From positions 310,001 through 374,000 of the forward strand of contig CANMCF010000001.1 of the NCBI GenBank assembly GCA_947496215.1: a stretch of 64,000 nucleotides of DNA, read 5' to 3'. Source of the DNA: an uncultured Bizionia sp. Lineage in GTDB: Bacteria; Bacteroidota; Bacteroidia; Flavobacteriales; Flavobacteriaceae. Of this stretch, positions 17,339-26,040 are shown in pieces. The position numbers and the translations under genes were made by a program. The notes below the pieces were generated by a model. It had not been told where the DNA came from. It saw nothing but the letters and a program-made list of their open reading frames with translations, and ran no database searches. Each line of letters starts with the position of its first letter. Within the stretch, counting starts at the first letter, position 1.

Positions 17339-19561
17339 TTACTCCTTTGTCAAACTAAATATTATGGGAATGTCATTCTCCATTCCATTGTTCTGTGTAA
17401 ATACAACAACATTTAAACTATTTACAATACGCTCCATTGTCTGTATGCGTTTTTCAATGGTACTATTGTCTCTCGCCAATCCACAAAAAACAATGTCTGC
17501 GTTTTTGCTATTCTTTATGAGTATGCCAACTATGTCCTCTCCATCTTTTATTAGTACATGAATTTCAGCATCAATACGTGCCTCGTTGATTGAATATCGA
17601 ATAAGGCTCTCCAAAGCTATCTTTTCTTTTTCGGAATTTGCGACCGAAAAGATATTTATTGCAGTCTTCTTCCATTTTCTATTCAATCTTATCAAGTAAG
17701 AGAGCAGGAACATTAAATCCCCATTTTTATCTTCGCCACGCCACCATATGTCAATACGTTTATTGTGACGTTCTGCAAAGGAGGTATTGTAATGGGCAAT
17801 CAGGATGTTTTTACCTGACGCCGAAAGGTCATTGACGATTTGCAATTCTTGAATCTTACCTTCCATGGTGCTGGACCATCCAAATACCACGGTATTGGTT
17901 TTTATGCCTGCTAGTCCATGTGAGGCAGCCACTTGGTATATGCCATGTTTTAAATCATTAACCACATTTACTTCAGTCAATGCCTGTAACCCTTCCTTTG
18001 CCAATTCTAGCTGCATTTCAAAGGCTATTTCGTTTTGTCTTGTCAATTCTTGTCTATCATCGAAAGTAACTAGTTTTGAAATAGTCAACAAGCCACTATT
18101 TTGGCCAAGCATTTCTATTAATTTAATCAGTGGCATCTTTTCTTTTATTTCATTTACAAATAGAATGATGATTGGTCGCCAGTTTCTGGCATGAACATTT
18201 TTGGAGTTTAACCTAAGTAAAGCATATCTACCCATATGCATCCAAATTCCGGTAAACGCATCACCCCATTGTTGTTCCAATTTTTTACTTATCAAATAGA
18301 TGAGAATAATGGTCTCGAGACCAAGAGCGAATACAAATGCCAATGGATTGATTAACCACATAACAAGCATGGCTGCTATTGCCCCTATGAGGGATACATA
18401 CCAAGGCACATGTATTTTTGGTCTATAAGAAGGTTCTTTAATGAGTTGTTCCACCGCAGCACTGACATTGATCGCTACATAAAGTGTTAAAAACAGTACG
18501 GAGACATATTGTGCAATCGTGTTCAACCCTCCAAGAAAAACAGCAGCTATAGCAATAATACCACTTATCCATGTGGATATGGCTGGCTGACCAGATTTGG
18601 ATAACTTGGATAAAAATTTAGGCATGAGACCATCTATGGACAATGCTTGAAGAATTCTTGGCCCACCTAAAATGCTTCCAAATGCGGAAGATAGGACAGC
18701 TCCCAAAACCGCAGGATAAACAAGCCATGGTCCAAAAACTGCAAGACGTGTCCAAATAGTGACACCAGCACCAGGTTCTGTCATCTGCTCCAACGTCAAT
18801 GCACCAGTTATGGCCAACAGAAGTGGGATGATAAGATATATCACTGCTCCAGAGACCACAGCACCAAGTGTACCTTTAGGAATTGACTTTTGAGGATTCT
18901 TCAAATCTCCACTCAAACCAATTCCAGCCGTAAATCCCGTTACTGCAGGAAAAAAAACAGCGAATACATACCAAAAACCCTCAGGAGCAGTTTGATAAGT
19001 TGCCTCTGTAACAGGTGCGTGCATATCTTGGGATAGCACACCTATCATCAACGCTATGATAGAAGAGGCTACTATGATCATAATAGGGATTTGTGATTTT
19101 AAAACCAGTTTAGCGCTTTTGCCGGATAGTGCAGTGACCAAAATTATAAAAATAATTGTAAAGCCTTGCAAAGCATAGGCAGGCAAGGCTGTATTACTTT
19201 CCGGCCACAATATCAGAATGGCTTCAGATAGACCATAGCAATAGAATGTAACGCTTAGAGTCCTACATAGATAAAGTGGAATTCCAATAGCCCCACCAGG
19301 CTCCAAACCAAGGCTACGAGAGATCATATAATATTCTCCTCCTACACCAATTTTAATGTTGGTTGCGATGGCCGAAGCACTTAAACCAGTTATAAACGTA
19401 ATAGAACTAGCCATTAGTACAATAGCAAAAGTCTTGATTAGCCCCACATTGCCAACAACCCATCCAAACCTCAAGTACATGATCAAGCCAAGTATGGTCA
19501 ATATACTAGGAGTGTATACTCCTAGAAAGGTTCCGAATTTATGTGGTTTGCTCTTGTTCAT
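17339..19561 (-). CDS. SLC12-like (cation-chloride cotransporter type) APC permease
   Basis: 740 aa. The N-terminal 420 residues contain about 12 hydrophobic segments beginning KFGTFLGVYTPSILTILGLIMYLRFGWVVGNVGL, the hallmark start of NKCC/KCC-like transporters. SSAFGSILGGPRILQALS lies in the middle. The C-terminal 300 residues are soluble, in the style of the SLC12 regulatory domain (INIFSVANSEKEKIALE). It likely moves amino acids or ions with Cl- or Na+ across the inner membrane; the substrate is not predictable. It is monocistronic on the minus strand, convergent with the DJ-1/PfpI gene. Confidence 0.85.
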   Translation of the reverse strand: MNKSKPHKFGTFLGVYTPSILTILGLIMYLRFGWVVGNVGLIKTFAIVLMASSITFITGLSASAIATNIKIGVGGEYYMISRSLGLEPGGAIGIPLYLCRTLSVTFYCYGLSEAILILWPESNTALPAYALQGFTIIFIILVTALSGKSAKLVLKSQIPIMIIVASSIIALMIGVLSQDMHAPVTEATYQTAPEGFWYVFAVFFPAVTGFTAGIGLSGDLKNPQKSIPKGTLGAVVSGAVIYLIIPLLLAITGALTLEQMTEPGAGVTIWTRLAVFGPWLVYPAVLGAVLSSAFGSILGGPRILQALSIDGLMPKFLSKLSKSGQPAISTWISGIIAIAAVFLGGLNTIAQYVSVLFLTLYVAINVSAAVEQLIKEPSYRPKIHVPWYVSLIGAIAAMLVMWLINPLAFVFALGLETIILIYLISKKLEQQWGDAFTGIWMHMGRYALLRLNSKNVHARNWRPIIILFVNEIKEKMPLIKLIEMLGQNSGLLTISKLVTFDDRQELTRQNEIAFEMQLELAKEGLQALTEVNVVNDLKHGIYQVAASHGLAGIKTNTVVFGWSSTMEGKIQELQIVNDLSASGKNILIAHYNTSFAERHNKRIDIWWRGEDKNGDLMFLLSYLIRLNRKWKKTAINIFSVANSEKEKIALESLIRYSINEARIDAEIHVLIKDGEDIVGILIKNSKNADIVFCGLARDNSTIEKRIQTMERIVNSLNVVVFTQNNGMENDIPIIFSLTKE

Positions 19562-19814
19562 GTTAACCTAAACCATAACAGTATGTTGGTTAATCTAATA
19601 GACTGTTAATGTTAAAGATAATCTAAATTTCATATGGCTGAGCTAAAAACAATCGTGTTCTTCTTCTTCCATATATTAGTATGTGATGACTTTATTTTGA
19701 TGCAATACTTCAATGATCATAGTTAAATAAATGATAAAAAGTTCAAATGCATTTATTTGAGGCATCACGTTTTTTACATTTGAACTTATCCATTCAATTA
19801 AATCAATCATAAAA

Positions 19815-20942
19815 ATGAAGCAATTAATCCTATTAGTCACATGTTGTTTGTTAAGTATAACGGTTTTAGCACAAGAAGATGACTCTCAAATAACCATAGG
19901 TGTCAATCATACCATAAAATCGACAATTTTAAACCAAGATAGGACCATTCAAATTTATGTGCCTGATGACTATGAATCTTCAGAAAAGTCATATCCAGTA
20001 TTGTATATATTAGATGGCCAATGGTATTTTTTAAGTGGTATAGCCATTCAGAAGGCATTGCGTACGCCAGGTGCCATACCAGAAATGATTGTTGTTGGCA
20101 TCAATAATAGCAATCCATTGAGGCGAACGTTGTTTGGAGAGGAACAGGAAAAATTCACCAATTTTTTAAAGAATGATGTCATAGACTACATTGACAGAAA
20201 CTATAGAACAACCGAAGAACGCGTAATCTATGGTTGGGAAGCTGCAGCTTACTACATAAGTGAGTTGATTTTAAAAGAAAATGAATTGTTTTCTGGAGCC
20301 ATCATCAGTGATGGAGGCTATGCTTCTGAAGAATTGGTAAAGGGATTTTCTTCAAAGAAGGAAATTTATCTATTCATTGCAAACTCAAGAAAAGACATTT
20401 ATTATATCGATTCAACCGATGCGTTTTATGAGATATTGAAAGACAACAATCCCAAGAATCTTGTTTGGAAATATGATTTGTTCAATGAGGAAGTTCATGA
20501 AACCTTAGCACACATAGCTATTTACAAGGGGTTAAAATATTATTATCATAATTATGACTCACTAGTCTTTGAGAGTATTCAACAATACATAGATTTAGGA
20601 GGGATGGACTATTTGACTACTTTTTTCAAAGAACGGGCAAAACGATTTGGGGGTGACGGGACTATAGATGACAGTACAAAAAACTCTTTGATTTGGTTGG
20701 CTTGGAATCGAGATGATTTCAAATATTTCAGTTTCTTCATGAAAGAATTCAAAGATGTTCTATCAACCAGAAGGTATGCTTCCGCATATTGGCAAAACAG
20801 ATTAGGGCAGTTTTATTTAAAACATGACGATTACAAAAATGCCATCAAGCACTTTGAAGCTGGTATTGAAAAATATCCAAATACAAACTTTGATAAGGAA
20901 ATGAAACAAGGCTTAATCAAAGCAAAAAGCAAAATTCAATAG
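19815..20942 (+). CDS. Esterase-fold protein (esterase D/IroE-like) with missing nucleophile
   Basis: 375 aa with a signal peptide (ends TVLAQ, about residue 20). The fold is the alpha/beta hydrolase of the putative esterase family: YPVLYILDGQWYF, GAIPEMIVVGINN, NDVIDYIDRNYRT, and the His region EEVHETLAHIAIYKGLKYYY. Where the family has GHSxGG, this protein reads GWEAAA (residues 140-145), so the serine nucleophile is replaced by Glu142. The C-terminus carries a TPR-like segment (KNAIKHFEAGIEKYPNTN). It is probably a secreted or periplasmic binding or scaffolding pseudo-enzyme rather than an active esterase. Confidence 0.8.
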   Translation: MKQLILLVTCCLLSITVLAQEDDSQITIGVNHTIKSTILNQDRTIQIYVPDDYESSEKSYPVLYILDGQWYFLSGIAIQKALRTPGAIPEMIVVGINNSNPLRRTLFGEEQEKFTNFLKNDVIDYIDRNYRTTEERVIYGWEAAAYYISELILKENELFSGAIISDGGYASEELVKGFSSKKEIYLFIANSRKDIYYIDSTDAFYEILKDNNPKNLVWKYDLFNEEVHETLAHIAIYKGLKYYYHNYDSLVFESIQQYIDLGGMDYLTTFFKERAKRFGGDGTIDDSTKNSLIWLAWNRDDFKYFSFFMKEFKDVLSTRRYASAYWQNRLGQFYLKHDDYKNAIKHFEAGIEKYPNTNFDKEMKQGLIKAKSKIQ

Positions 20943-20960
20943 CAGTTGACTGAAAGTTTT

Positions 20961-21007
20961 TTCACAGGATGACGTAGGATGGAAGTATGTTGCGTGTGAC
21001 ATGGAAT
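20961..21007. repeat. Diverged copy of the dispersed repeat tail module
   Basis: GATGACGTAGGATGGAAGT followed by a GTGTG and ATGGAAT segment matches the tail of the repeat family seen at 42741, 51091, 51982 and 54376, with substitutions. It lies directly after the esterase-like gene. Confidence 0.5.
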
Positions 21008-21118
21008 CAAAGACATAGACAATGGTTGTGAGCCATCTATCGCTTTTCGAGTTGCATTCATATTGTGGTGTTTTTTTTATAGTTTTGTTAAACGTGGTAT
21101 TCCATAATTCTTTTATAA

Positions 21119-22201
21119 ATGAATAATGACATCTTATTATTTTATGGTTGGTGGCAATTTGCTGTTTGCCTGTTTGCATTTGTGGCTCTTATGGCCATAT
21201 GGTGGCACATTGGTAAGAAACAAAATGACTTCGGACAGGTATGGTTGGCTTTATCGGTGTTATGTTGGAGTCTTTCTGGCGTAGTTGAAATATATTTTGC
21301 AAATATAGATGTTGACCATTCAATGACATTGGATGGTTGGCGAAGTATACTGTCCTTATTGAATAGCTTGTTCATTCTATTGGCATTGCCATGGTTCAGA
21401 TATTTACCCGAATCTATTTCACACATCATCAAATCTAAATACTGGGTTTACATAGTTGGTATGCCCTTTGTATTTTCAATATTGCCAACATTGAGTAAAA
21501 TGATATCAGGTAAAGTAATGACCATGATGGCAGAACTAGACGTCTACTATGCAATCTTTACCTTGGGCTTCCTCGGTTTTGTATTGTGGGAGTCTTTTGT
21601 CAAGCGCCGTTTAAAGGCTTTGGCTTGGTTGTCATTAGTGTGTGTTATCATTGTTTTGGTAGCCCAAATCTATAAGCTGTCCGGTTACTCCATAAACTTG
21701 ACATTGTTTTCAGCTATTTTTAAAACGTCACTTATCATGTTGTTCTTTGCCTTGGCTTTAAGTTGGGTCAAGGAATTATCAGAAAACATTATTCCTGACA
21801 CCAAAGATTTGCACATCTATTTTGAAAAACACAAAAATGATTCCGGCAAATATGAACATTATGTCTTTTTAAAAGGTTTGCCTGGCAACAACAAGAGAAA
21901 GGTAAAGTTAACTCCCGGGTCTTATGAATTGTTTTTAAAGTTTGCTCTTAGAAGAAAGTCAGGAGACGATTGGTTGGAAATAAAACCGAAAAGCTATAAA
22001 CCGGCAGAGAATAACTTTGACATAAACGATTACAATGAGGTTAAGCGTTTGCTAACTTCCTTGTTGGATGGAATGTTTGGAAAAGAGAATTGGACCGATG
22101 CACATCACTTCAATCCGCTTAAAAGCACGCTTTTCGAAATGTCAGAAAAGAGAGATCGTAAAATTCGTTTGATTCTACCAATCGGAAACATTTTCAATTA
22201 A
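21119..22201 (+). CDS. Multi-pass membrane protein with cytoplasmic C-terminal domain, unknown function
   Basis: 360 aa. The first 225 residues hold about seven hydrophobic segments (for example WWQFAVCLFAFVALMAIWW). The last 130 residues are soluble and charged (DLHIYFEKHKNDSGKYEHYVF, then a stretch on gene-order-independent beta-rich sequence ending IRLILPIGNIFN). The layout resembles 7TM sensors with an intracellular module, but I recognise no family. It is followed by a clear terminator and precedes the alanine symporter, which has its own upstream region. Confidence 0.7.
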   Translation: MNNDILLFYGWWQFAVCLFAFVALMAIWWHIGKKQNDFGQVWLALSVLCWSLSGVVEIYFANIDVDHSMTLDGWRSILSLLNSLFILLALPWFRYLPESISHIIKSKYWVYIVGMPFVFSILPTLSKMISGKVMTMMAELDVYYAIFTLGFLGFVLWESFVKRRLKALAWLSLVCVIIVLVAQIYKLSGYSINLTLFSAIFKTSLIMLFFALALSWVKELSENIIPDTKDLHIYFEKHKNDSGKYEHYVFLKGLPGNNKRKVKLTPGSYELFLKFALRRKSGDDWLEIKPKSYKPAENNFDINDYNEVKRLLTSLLDGMFGKENWTDAHHFNPLKSTLFEMSEKRDRKIRLILPIGNIFN

Positions 22202-22221
22202 ATAAGGCCTTTGCACACCTT

Positions 22222-22250
22222 TTGTCAGTTATTCAATTACTGACAATTTT
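22222..22250 (+). terminator. Intrinsic terminator
   Basis: Perfect 8-bp arms TTGTCAGT (22222-22229) and ACTGACAA (22239-22246) followed by TTTTATTTT, ending the 7TM-protein transcript. Confidence 0.7.
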
Positions 22251-22321
22251 ATTTTCTTTCTGATTTTCAGTGATTTAAAAACTTAAAATGAACACATTGC
22301 AGTATAATTAAAAATAGCGTT

Positions 22322-23947
22322 ATGTCCTTTAAGCAAAAGATCACTTATGTATTATTTATTGGTTTACCTATCATCAGTCAAGCACAATCTGTAGGATTGG
22401 ACGAACAGATTAACAATGCGTTCATGCCATTCGCCACTTGGTGGGAAGGGTTTATTCTCTCTACCGTAAATGTCGTTGGCCACCAAATACCCGTAGTTTT
22501 GATTCTATTATTGCTAGGAGCCTTGTTTTTTACGATTTATTTTGGGTTTGTCAACATCAAACATTTTCCAACAGCCATTCAGGTAGTGAGGGGTAAGTAT
22601 GATGAAATAGAAACTAAAGTCTCCACGACCAATATCAATGTACATGAGATTGAAGGAGATATTGTCGATACCATCAAGGATGAGTCACATTATGGAGAAG
22701 TCAATCATTTTCAGGCATTGGCAACTGCGGTTTCTGGAACTGTAGGCTTGGGGAATATTGCCATGGTTGCCGTAGCTATTTCCATTGGCGGCCCTGGAGC
22801 AACCTTTTGGATGGTTGTAGCAGGTTTGTTGGGAATGTCCACTAAATTTGTAGAATGCACATTGGGTGTTAGATATAGAGATATTGACAAAGAAGGGAAT
22901 GTCTATGGGGGGCCAATGTATTATTTGTCAAGAGGATTGAAAGAAAAGGGATTGGTCAAGTTGGGCAAGTTCTTGGCCGCCCTATTTGCGATATTGTGCG
23001 TAGGAGCTTCCTTTGGAGGTGGAAACGCATTTCAAACCAATCAAGCAGCTGCACAAATAATAAGTAGATTTGGTTTGGAAGGAACATCTACTGGAAGCAT
23101 GATAGGTGTTGTCTTTGCCATTCTTGTGGGCATTGTCATCATTGGAGGAATTAAGCGCATAGCTAAAGTTACAGAGAAAGTTGTCCCTTTCATGGCAATA
23201 TTATATGTGGCTGCAGCCCTATTCATACTCTTTTCAAACTTTGGATTTATTGATGATGCCGTCAGTTTGATTTTCAAAGAAGCCTTTACACCTAGAGCTA
23301 CCATCACCGGTGGTTTCATCGGAGTAATGATTCAAGGGTTTAGACGTGCTGCCTTTTCCAATGAGGCTGGAGCCGGTTCGGCAGCCATTGCGCATTCAGC
23401 AGTTAACACCAAGTATGCCGCTTCTGAAGGATTGGTTGGGCTGTTGGAACCGTTCATCGATACGGTTGTAATTTGTTCCATGACAGCAATTATCATTGTC
23501 ATGTTCAATATGGATGGAGCATTCGCTTACGGAGATGTAATTAATGGTCAAGTCTTGATGGCAGATGGAAGTAGGGTAGGTGGAGTTAATTTGACGTCTT
23601 TGGCATTCGACAATGCAATACCTGGATCCTCTTATGTCTTGGTGATAGCTGTTTGTTTATTTGCGTTTTCAACCATATTGTCTTGGTCGTATTATGGGCT
23701 ACAGTCATGGAAGTACTTATTTGGTAGAGGAAAATTTACCGATCTAGCGTTTAAGGTACTATTTTTGGTTTTTACCGTTTTGGGCGCAGCAATTACATTA
23801 GATGCAGTAATTAAATTCTCCGATGCCATGATCTTGGCATTGGTCTTTCCCAATATGATTGGGTTATTGTTTTTATTTCCAAAGGTTCGTCATGAGTTTA
23901 CGCGTTTTATCGATGCCATTAAAGTCTTTAAAGTAGATACGTTGTGA
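22322..23947 (+). CDS. Alanine/glycine:cation symporter (AGCS family)
   Basis: 541 aa with 10-11 membrane segments. The family signature is clear: VSGTVGLGNIAMVAVAISIGGPGATFWMVVAG, FVECTLGVRYR, GGPMYYLSRGL, NEAGAGSAAIAHSAVNTK and FSTILSWSYYGLQSW. It should import alanine or glycine with Na+. The leader ends SQAQS and is followed by an extended first loop, common in Bacteroidetes members. It is convergent with the Fur-family gene; the two stop codons are only 6 bp apart. Confidence 0.92.
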   Translation: MSFKQKITYVLFIGLPIISQAQSVGLDEQINNAFMPFATWWEGFILSTVNVVGHQIPVVLILLLLGALFFTIYFGFVNIKHFPTAIQVVRGKYDEIETKVSTTNINVHEIEGDIVDTIKDESHYGEVNHFQALATAVSGTVGLGNIAMVAVAISIGGPGATFWMVVAGLLGMSTKFVECTLGVRYRDIDKEGNVYGGPMYYLSRGLKEKGLVKLGKFLAALFAILCVGASFGGGNAFQTNQAAAQIISRFGLEGTSTGSMIGVVFAILVGIVIIGGIKRIAKVTEKVVPFMAILYVAAALFILFSNFGFIDDAVSLIFKEAFTPRATITGGFIGVMIQGFRRAAFSNEAGAGSAAIAHSAVNTKYAASEGLVGLLEPFIDTVVICSMTAIIIVMFNMDGAFAYGDVINGQVLMADGSRVGGVNLTSLAFDNAIPGSSYVLVIAVCLFAFSTILSWSYYGLQSWKYLFGRGKFTDLAFKVLFLVFTVLGAAITLDAVIKFSDAMILALVFPNMIGLLFLFPKVRHEFTRFIDAIKVFKVDTL

Positions 23948-23953
23948 CACACA

Positions 23954-24334
23954 TTAAACAAAGCACTCTTCACATTTTCCTTGCAGTAGTACTTGAGAGG
24001 TATCTACTTTACGATTGGGGATTTTGGGAATAAGAACATTGGTAGGCAAACAATCTACCTTCCCACAATCCGAACATTGAAAATGAGGATGAGCATCTTG
24101 ATGTCCAGAAGCGGAACATTCTTTGCATTTTGCATACCATTTATGTCCATTTTTTCCAAGAAAGGAATGCAATACCTTATCCTCTTCAAGTTTATCCAAA
24201 ATGCGATAAATAGTGGTTTTATTCATCTCCAAGCTAAGACGTTCTATCAAGATAATTGCAGAAATGGCACTTGAACTCTTATCAAACTCATCAAGCAACA
24301 ATCTAACTGATTTTGTTTTTCTTAAAATACCCAT
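23954..24334 (-). CDS. Fur/Zur-family metalloregulator
   Basis: 126 aa from ATG 24334. A longer frame to 24364 would run into the operator box, so the shorter start is preferred. The winged helix is NKTTIYRILDKLEEDKVL. The dimerisation half has Cys pairs CKEC (70/73) and CSDC (87/90), plus Cys95, and CEEC (121/124), with a His-rich HQDAHPHF. It reads away from a pair of TGCAACT-n-AGTTGCA palindromes that also occur upstream of MerC-folE. It is therefore most likely a zinc-responsive (Zur-type) repressor that controls itself. Metal specificity is inferred from the regulon, not shown directly. Confidence 0.85.
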   Translation of the reverse strand: MGILRKTKSVRLLLDEFDKSSSAISAIILIERLSLEMNKTTIYRILDKLEEDKVLHSFLGKNGHKWYAKCKECSASGHQDAHPHFQCSDCGKVDCLPTNVLIPKIPNRKVDTSQVLLQGKCEECFV

Positions 24335-24356
24335 AATGCAAATATAACATATATTA

Positions 24357-24415
24357 TATTGCAACTTAGTTGCATAAACAAATATTTTAACTATATTTAC
24401 AACTAAGTTGCATTA
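24357..24415. promoter_or_regulatory. Zur-type operator pair 1 with divergent promoters
   Basis: Two 15-bp palindromes lie 38 bp apart centre to centre: TGCAACTTAGTTGCA (24360-24374) and TACAACTAAGTTGCA (24398-24412). For rightward transcription the left box contains the -33 TTG (24370-24372), and TATATTTA (24392-24399) is the -7, so the right box covers the start point. Leftward, TATATTTG lies between the left box and the regulator start. The same geometry recurs at 27879 and 28305. Confidence 0.8.
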
Positions 24416-24522
24416 AAGAGGTGCTTTAGCAATGAAGCTCATTCTTATTTTGCATTGTTGGTTAAAATGAAAATTGAGCCTTTTGAAAATTTAAAAATGG
24501 ATTCAAAGGGCCAATTTTTTAA
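24404..24522 (+). ncRNA. Candidate Zur-controlled short transcript A
   Basis: The rightward promoter of operator pair 1 reads into about 115 nt that end in a strong hairpin. Arms 24470-24487 and 24502-24514 pair through a GCC/GGC core, followed by T6. No ordinary gene is present. A 22-codon frame from ATG 24468 (MKIEPFENLKMDSKGQFFNKLN) runs through the hairpin. The start of this unit is repeated in candidate B at 27925-28087. It could be a small RNA, a micro-protein gene, or a decayed gene. Confidence 0.5.
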
Positions 24523-24942
24523 CAAATTGAATTGATACTGTACCTATGAAGTTCTGAAGTTGTCAATTACTGTCGAACTCAAGAAGCAAGACAGATCTAA
24601 TAAGTGATAACAGTAAAAGTCATACCATTTCTGCCGTTGATATTGGTAAGGGCTTTTGCTGTTTGTCATCTTCAGCCAAGGTATTAAAAAAGAAAAGAGA
24701 ACTCCTTTAAGTTTACAGAGATTCATTTTGGAAATGGAAAGTAGAAACTACTGATGACATTTCAAACAATTCTACTATGAGTACATATTGCATAGACAGA
24801 TCGACAAGAAGAATACTTAAACAAGAAATCAATTTTGGCAACAGAAAAATGTTGCTAGAACTAATGGATTTGGAATTACAACAAGACATTGGAAAGAACA
24901 CCATATTTAAAGCTAAGCAGCCTTGCAGATACTTTGAGCTCA
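24523..24942. other. Intergenic region without recognisable gene
   Basis: About 420 bp between candidate transcript A and the stop of the MetR-like gene. The part up to about 24610 shows loose similarity to the sequence following the second Zur-controlled unit (near 28110-28150). A 67-codon rightward frame (24777-24980) overlaps the end of the convergent regulator gene and shows no family features. I see nothing else. Confidence 0.4.
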
Positions 24943-25833
24943 TCATGCTTCTAAAAAATACTCTTCAAAACTTGAGATGAAGTCATGTATATGTTTTTTA
25001 TTGCGATGTTCTTTTTTTACAACTAGACAATGCTTTCGCTTCAAGCCATTTTCCCCAATACGTTTAAAAACTAGCTCCTTTGATAATTTAAAAGAACTTA
25101 ATTGCCATTTTGGAGCACACATAATACCCATGTTGGCATTTATCATTGACAATGTGATTTCCGTAAAGGGAATCGCGGAAATCTTGATTGGATGTATTCT
25201 ATTCGGCTTTAAAAAATGCTCATAGACGGCTACACCTTCTAAAGGAAAAGAGTTAATTAACAAATGTACGTTTCCAAAATGACTGGCATCAAGATAATCC
25301 AGATGATTTAATGCATTCTCTTTATGGATGATTGCAAAAATCTCATCTTTGAAAACAGGGATGCAGGAAAGTTCATCAGATTCCGGGTTTGATGTCACGA
25401 TGGCAATGTCTATGTCGTTGGACAATACTTGTGATATTGTTTGATGTGTTGCGCCAAGAGTAACATCTATTTCAATTTCAGGGTAGAGGATTCCCATTTT
25501 TTGAATAAATGATGGAATGGAATGAAAAAACGATTGGCATTCTGCACTCAATTTAATAGAGCCTTTTGATCCTTCCTTAATATGTTTTATGGCCATAAAG
25601 CCTTCATCAATGGAGCTGAATAGTTTATTGGCCAATTTATACAGTTCGGCACCTTCTGGAGTCAATTCCCATTTGTTTCTTGTTCTGTGAAAAACTTTAA
25701 ATTCCAATCGCTCTTCCAACTCTCGTAATTGATGACTTAAGGCAGACTGCGTCAAAAAGAGTCGCTCAGTAGAATTTGCAATGCTGCCTTCTTCTGCTAT
25801 GGTTTTTATTAACCTGAAATATTTAAGTTCCAT
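24943..25833 (-). CDS. MetR-like LysR-family transcriptional regulator
   Basis: 296 aa from ATG 25833; a GTG two codons earlier is less likely. The N-terminal winged HTH (MELKYFRLIKTIAEEGSIANSTERLFLTQSALSHQLRELEERL) and the effector domain (LSAECQSFFHSIPSFIQ, GELD-like NDIDIAIVTS, HFLKPNRIHP) follow the layout of MetR, including ECQS where MetR has ECHS. The divergent intergenic region contains a MetR-type TGAAATTATTTCA palindrome. It probably activates the adjacent racemase gene or methionine-related genes in response to a metabolite such as homocysteine; the co-inducer is inferred from family. Confidence 0.82.
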   Translation of the reverse strand: MELKYFRLIKTIAEEGSIANSTERLFLTQSALSHQLRELEERLEFKVFHRTRNKWELTPEGAELYKLANKLFSSIDEGFMAIKHIKEGSKGSIKLSAECQSFFHSIPSFIQKMGILYPEIEIDVTLGATHQTISQVLSNDIDIAIVTSNPESDELSCIPVFKDEIFAIIHKENALNHLDYLDASHFGNVHLLINSFPLEGVAVYEHFLKPNRIHPIKISAIPFTEITLSMINANMGIMCAPKWQLSSFKLSKELVFKRIGENGLKRKHCLVVKKEHRNKKHIHDFISSFEEYFLEA

Positions 25834-25863
25834 AATCACAAAGATAAGTTAGTTGCTTCTAAG

Positions 25864-25890
25864 TCATAGTTGAAATTATTTCAGCTATGA
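25864..25890. promoter_or_regulatory. MetR-like operator between divergent genes
   Basis: A 27-bp near-perfect palindrome: arms TCATAGTTGAAAT (25864-25876) and ATTTCAGCTATGA (25878-25890), with one mismatched pair. Its core TGAAATTATTTCA fits the TGAA-N5-TTCA rule known for enterobacterial MetR. It lies 31 bp upstream of the regulator start and about 150 bp from the racemase start. Confidence 0.7.
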
Positions 25891-26040
25891 TTTTATTTAT
25901 CTCAACTTCAAAGATTTTCAACACCAAACCTTAGCAATAACTTTGTGGAAGTTAAATAAGCTTCAAAAGTTTGCCGCCCATTGGCATATGAAAGAAATAG
26001 GACAGGAAATTTAAAAATAATGATTCACAACCAAAATGGC

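Noticed and set aside
20943-21118. Leftward 88-codon gene between the esterase-like and 7TM genes
   Set aside because: The frame overlaps both neighbours' control regions and includes the repeat tail; there are no coding features.
24777-24980. 67-codon rightward protein gene in the gap before the MetR-like gene
   Set aside because: It overlaps the 3' end of the convergent regulator, has no recognisable family pattern and no clear translation signal. It is probably chance.
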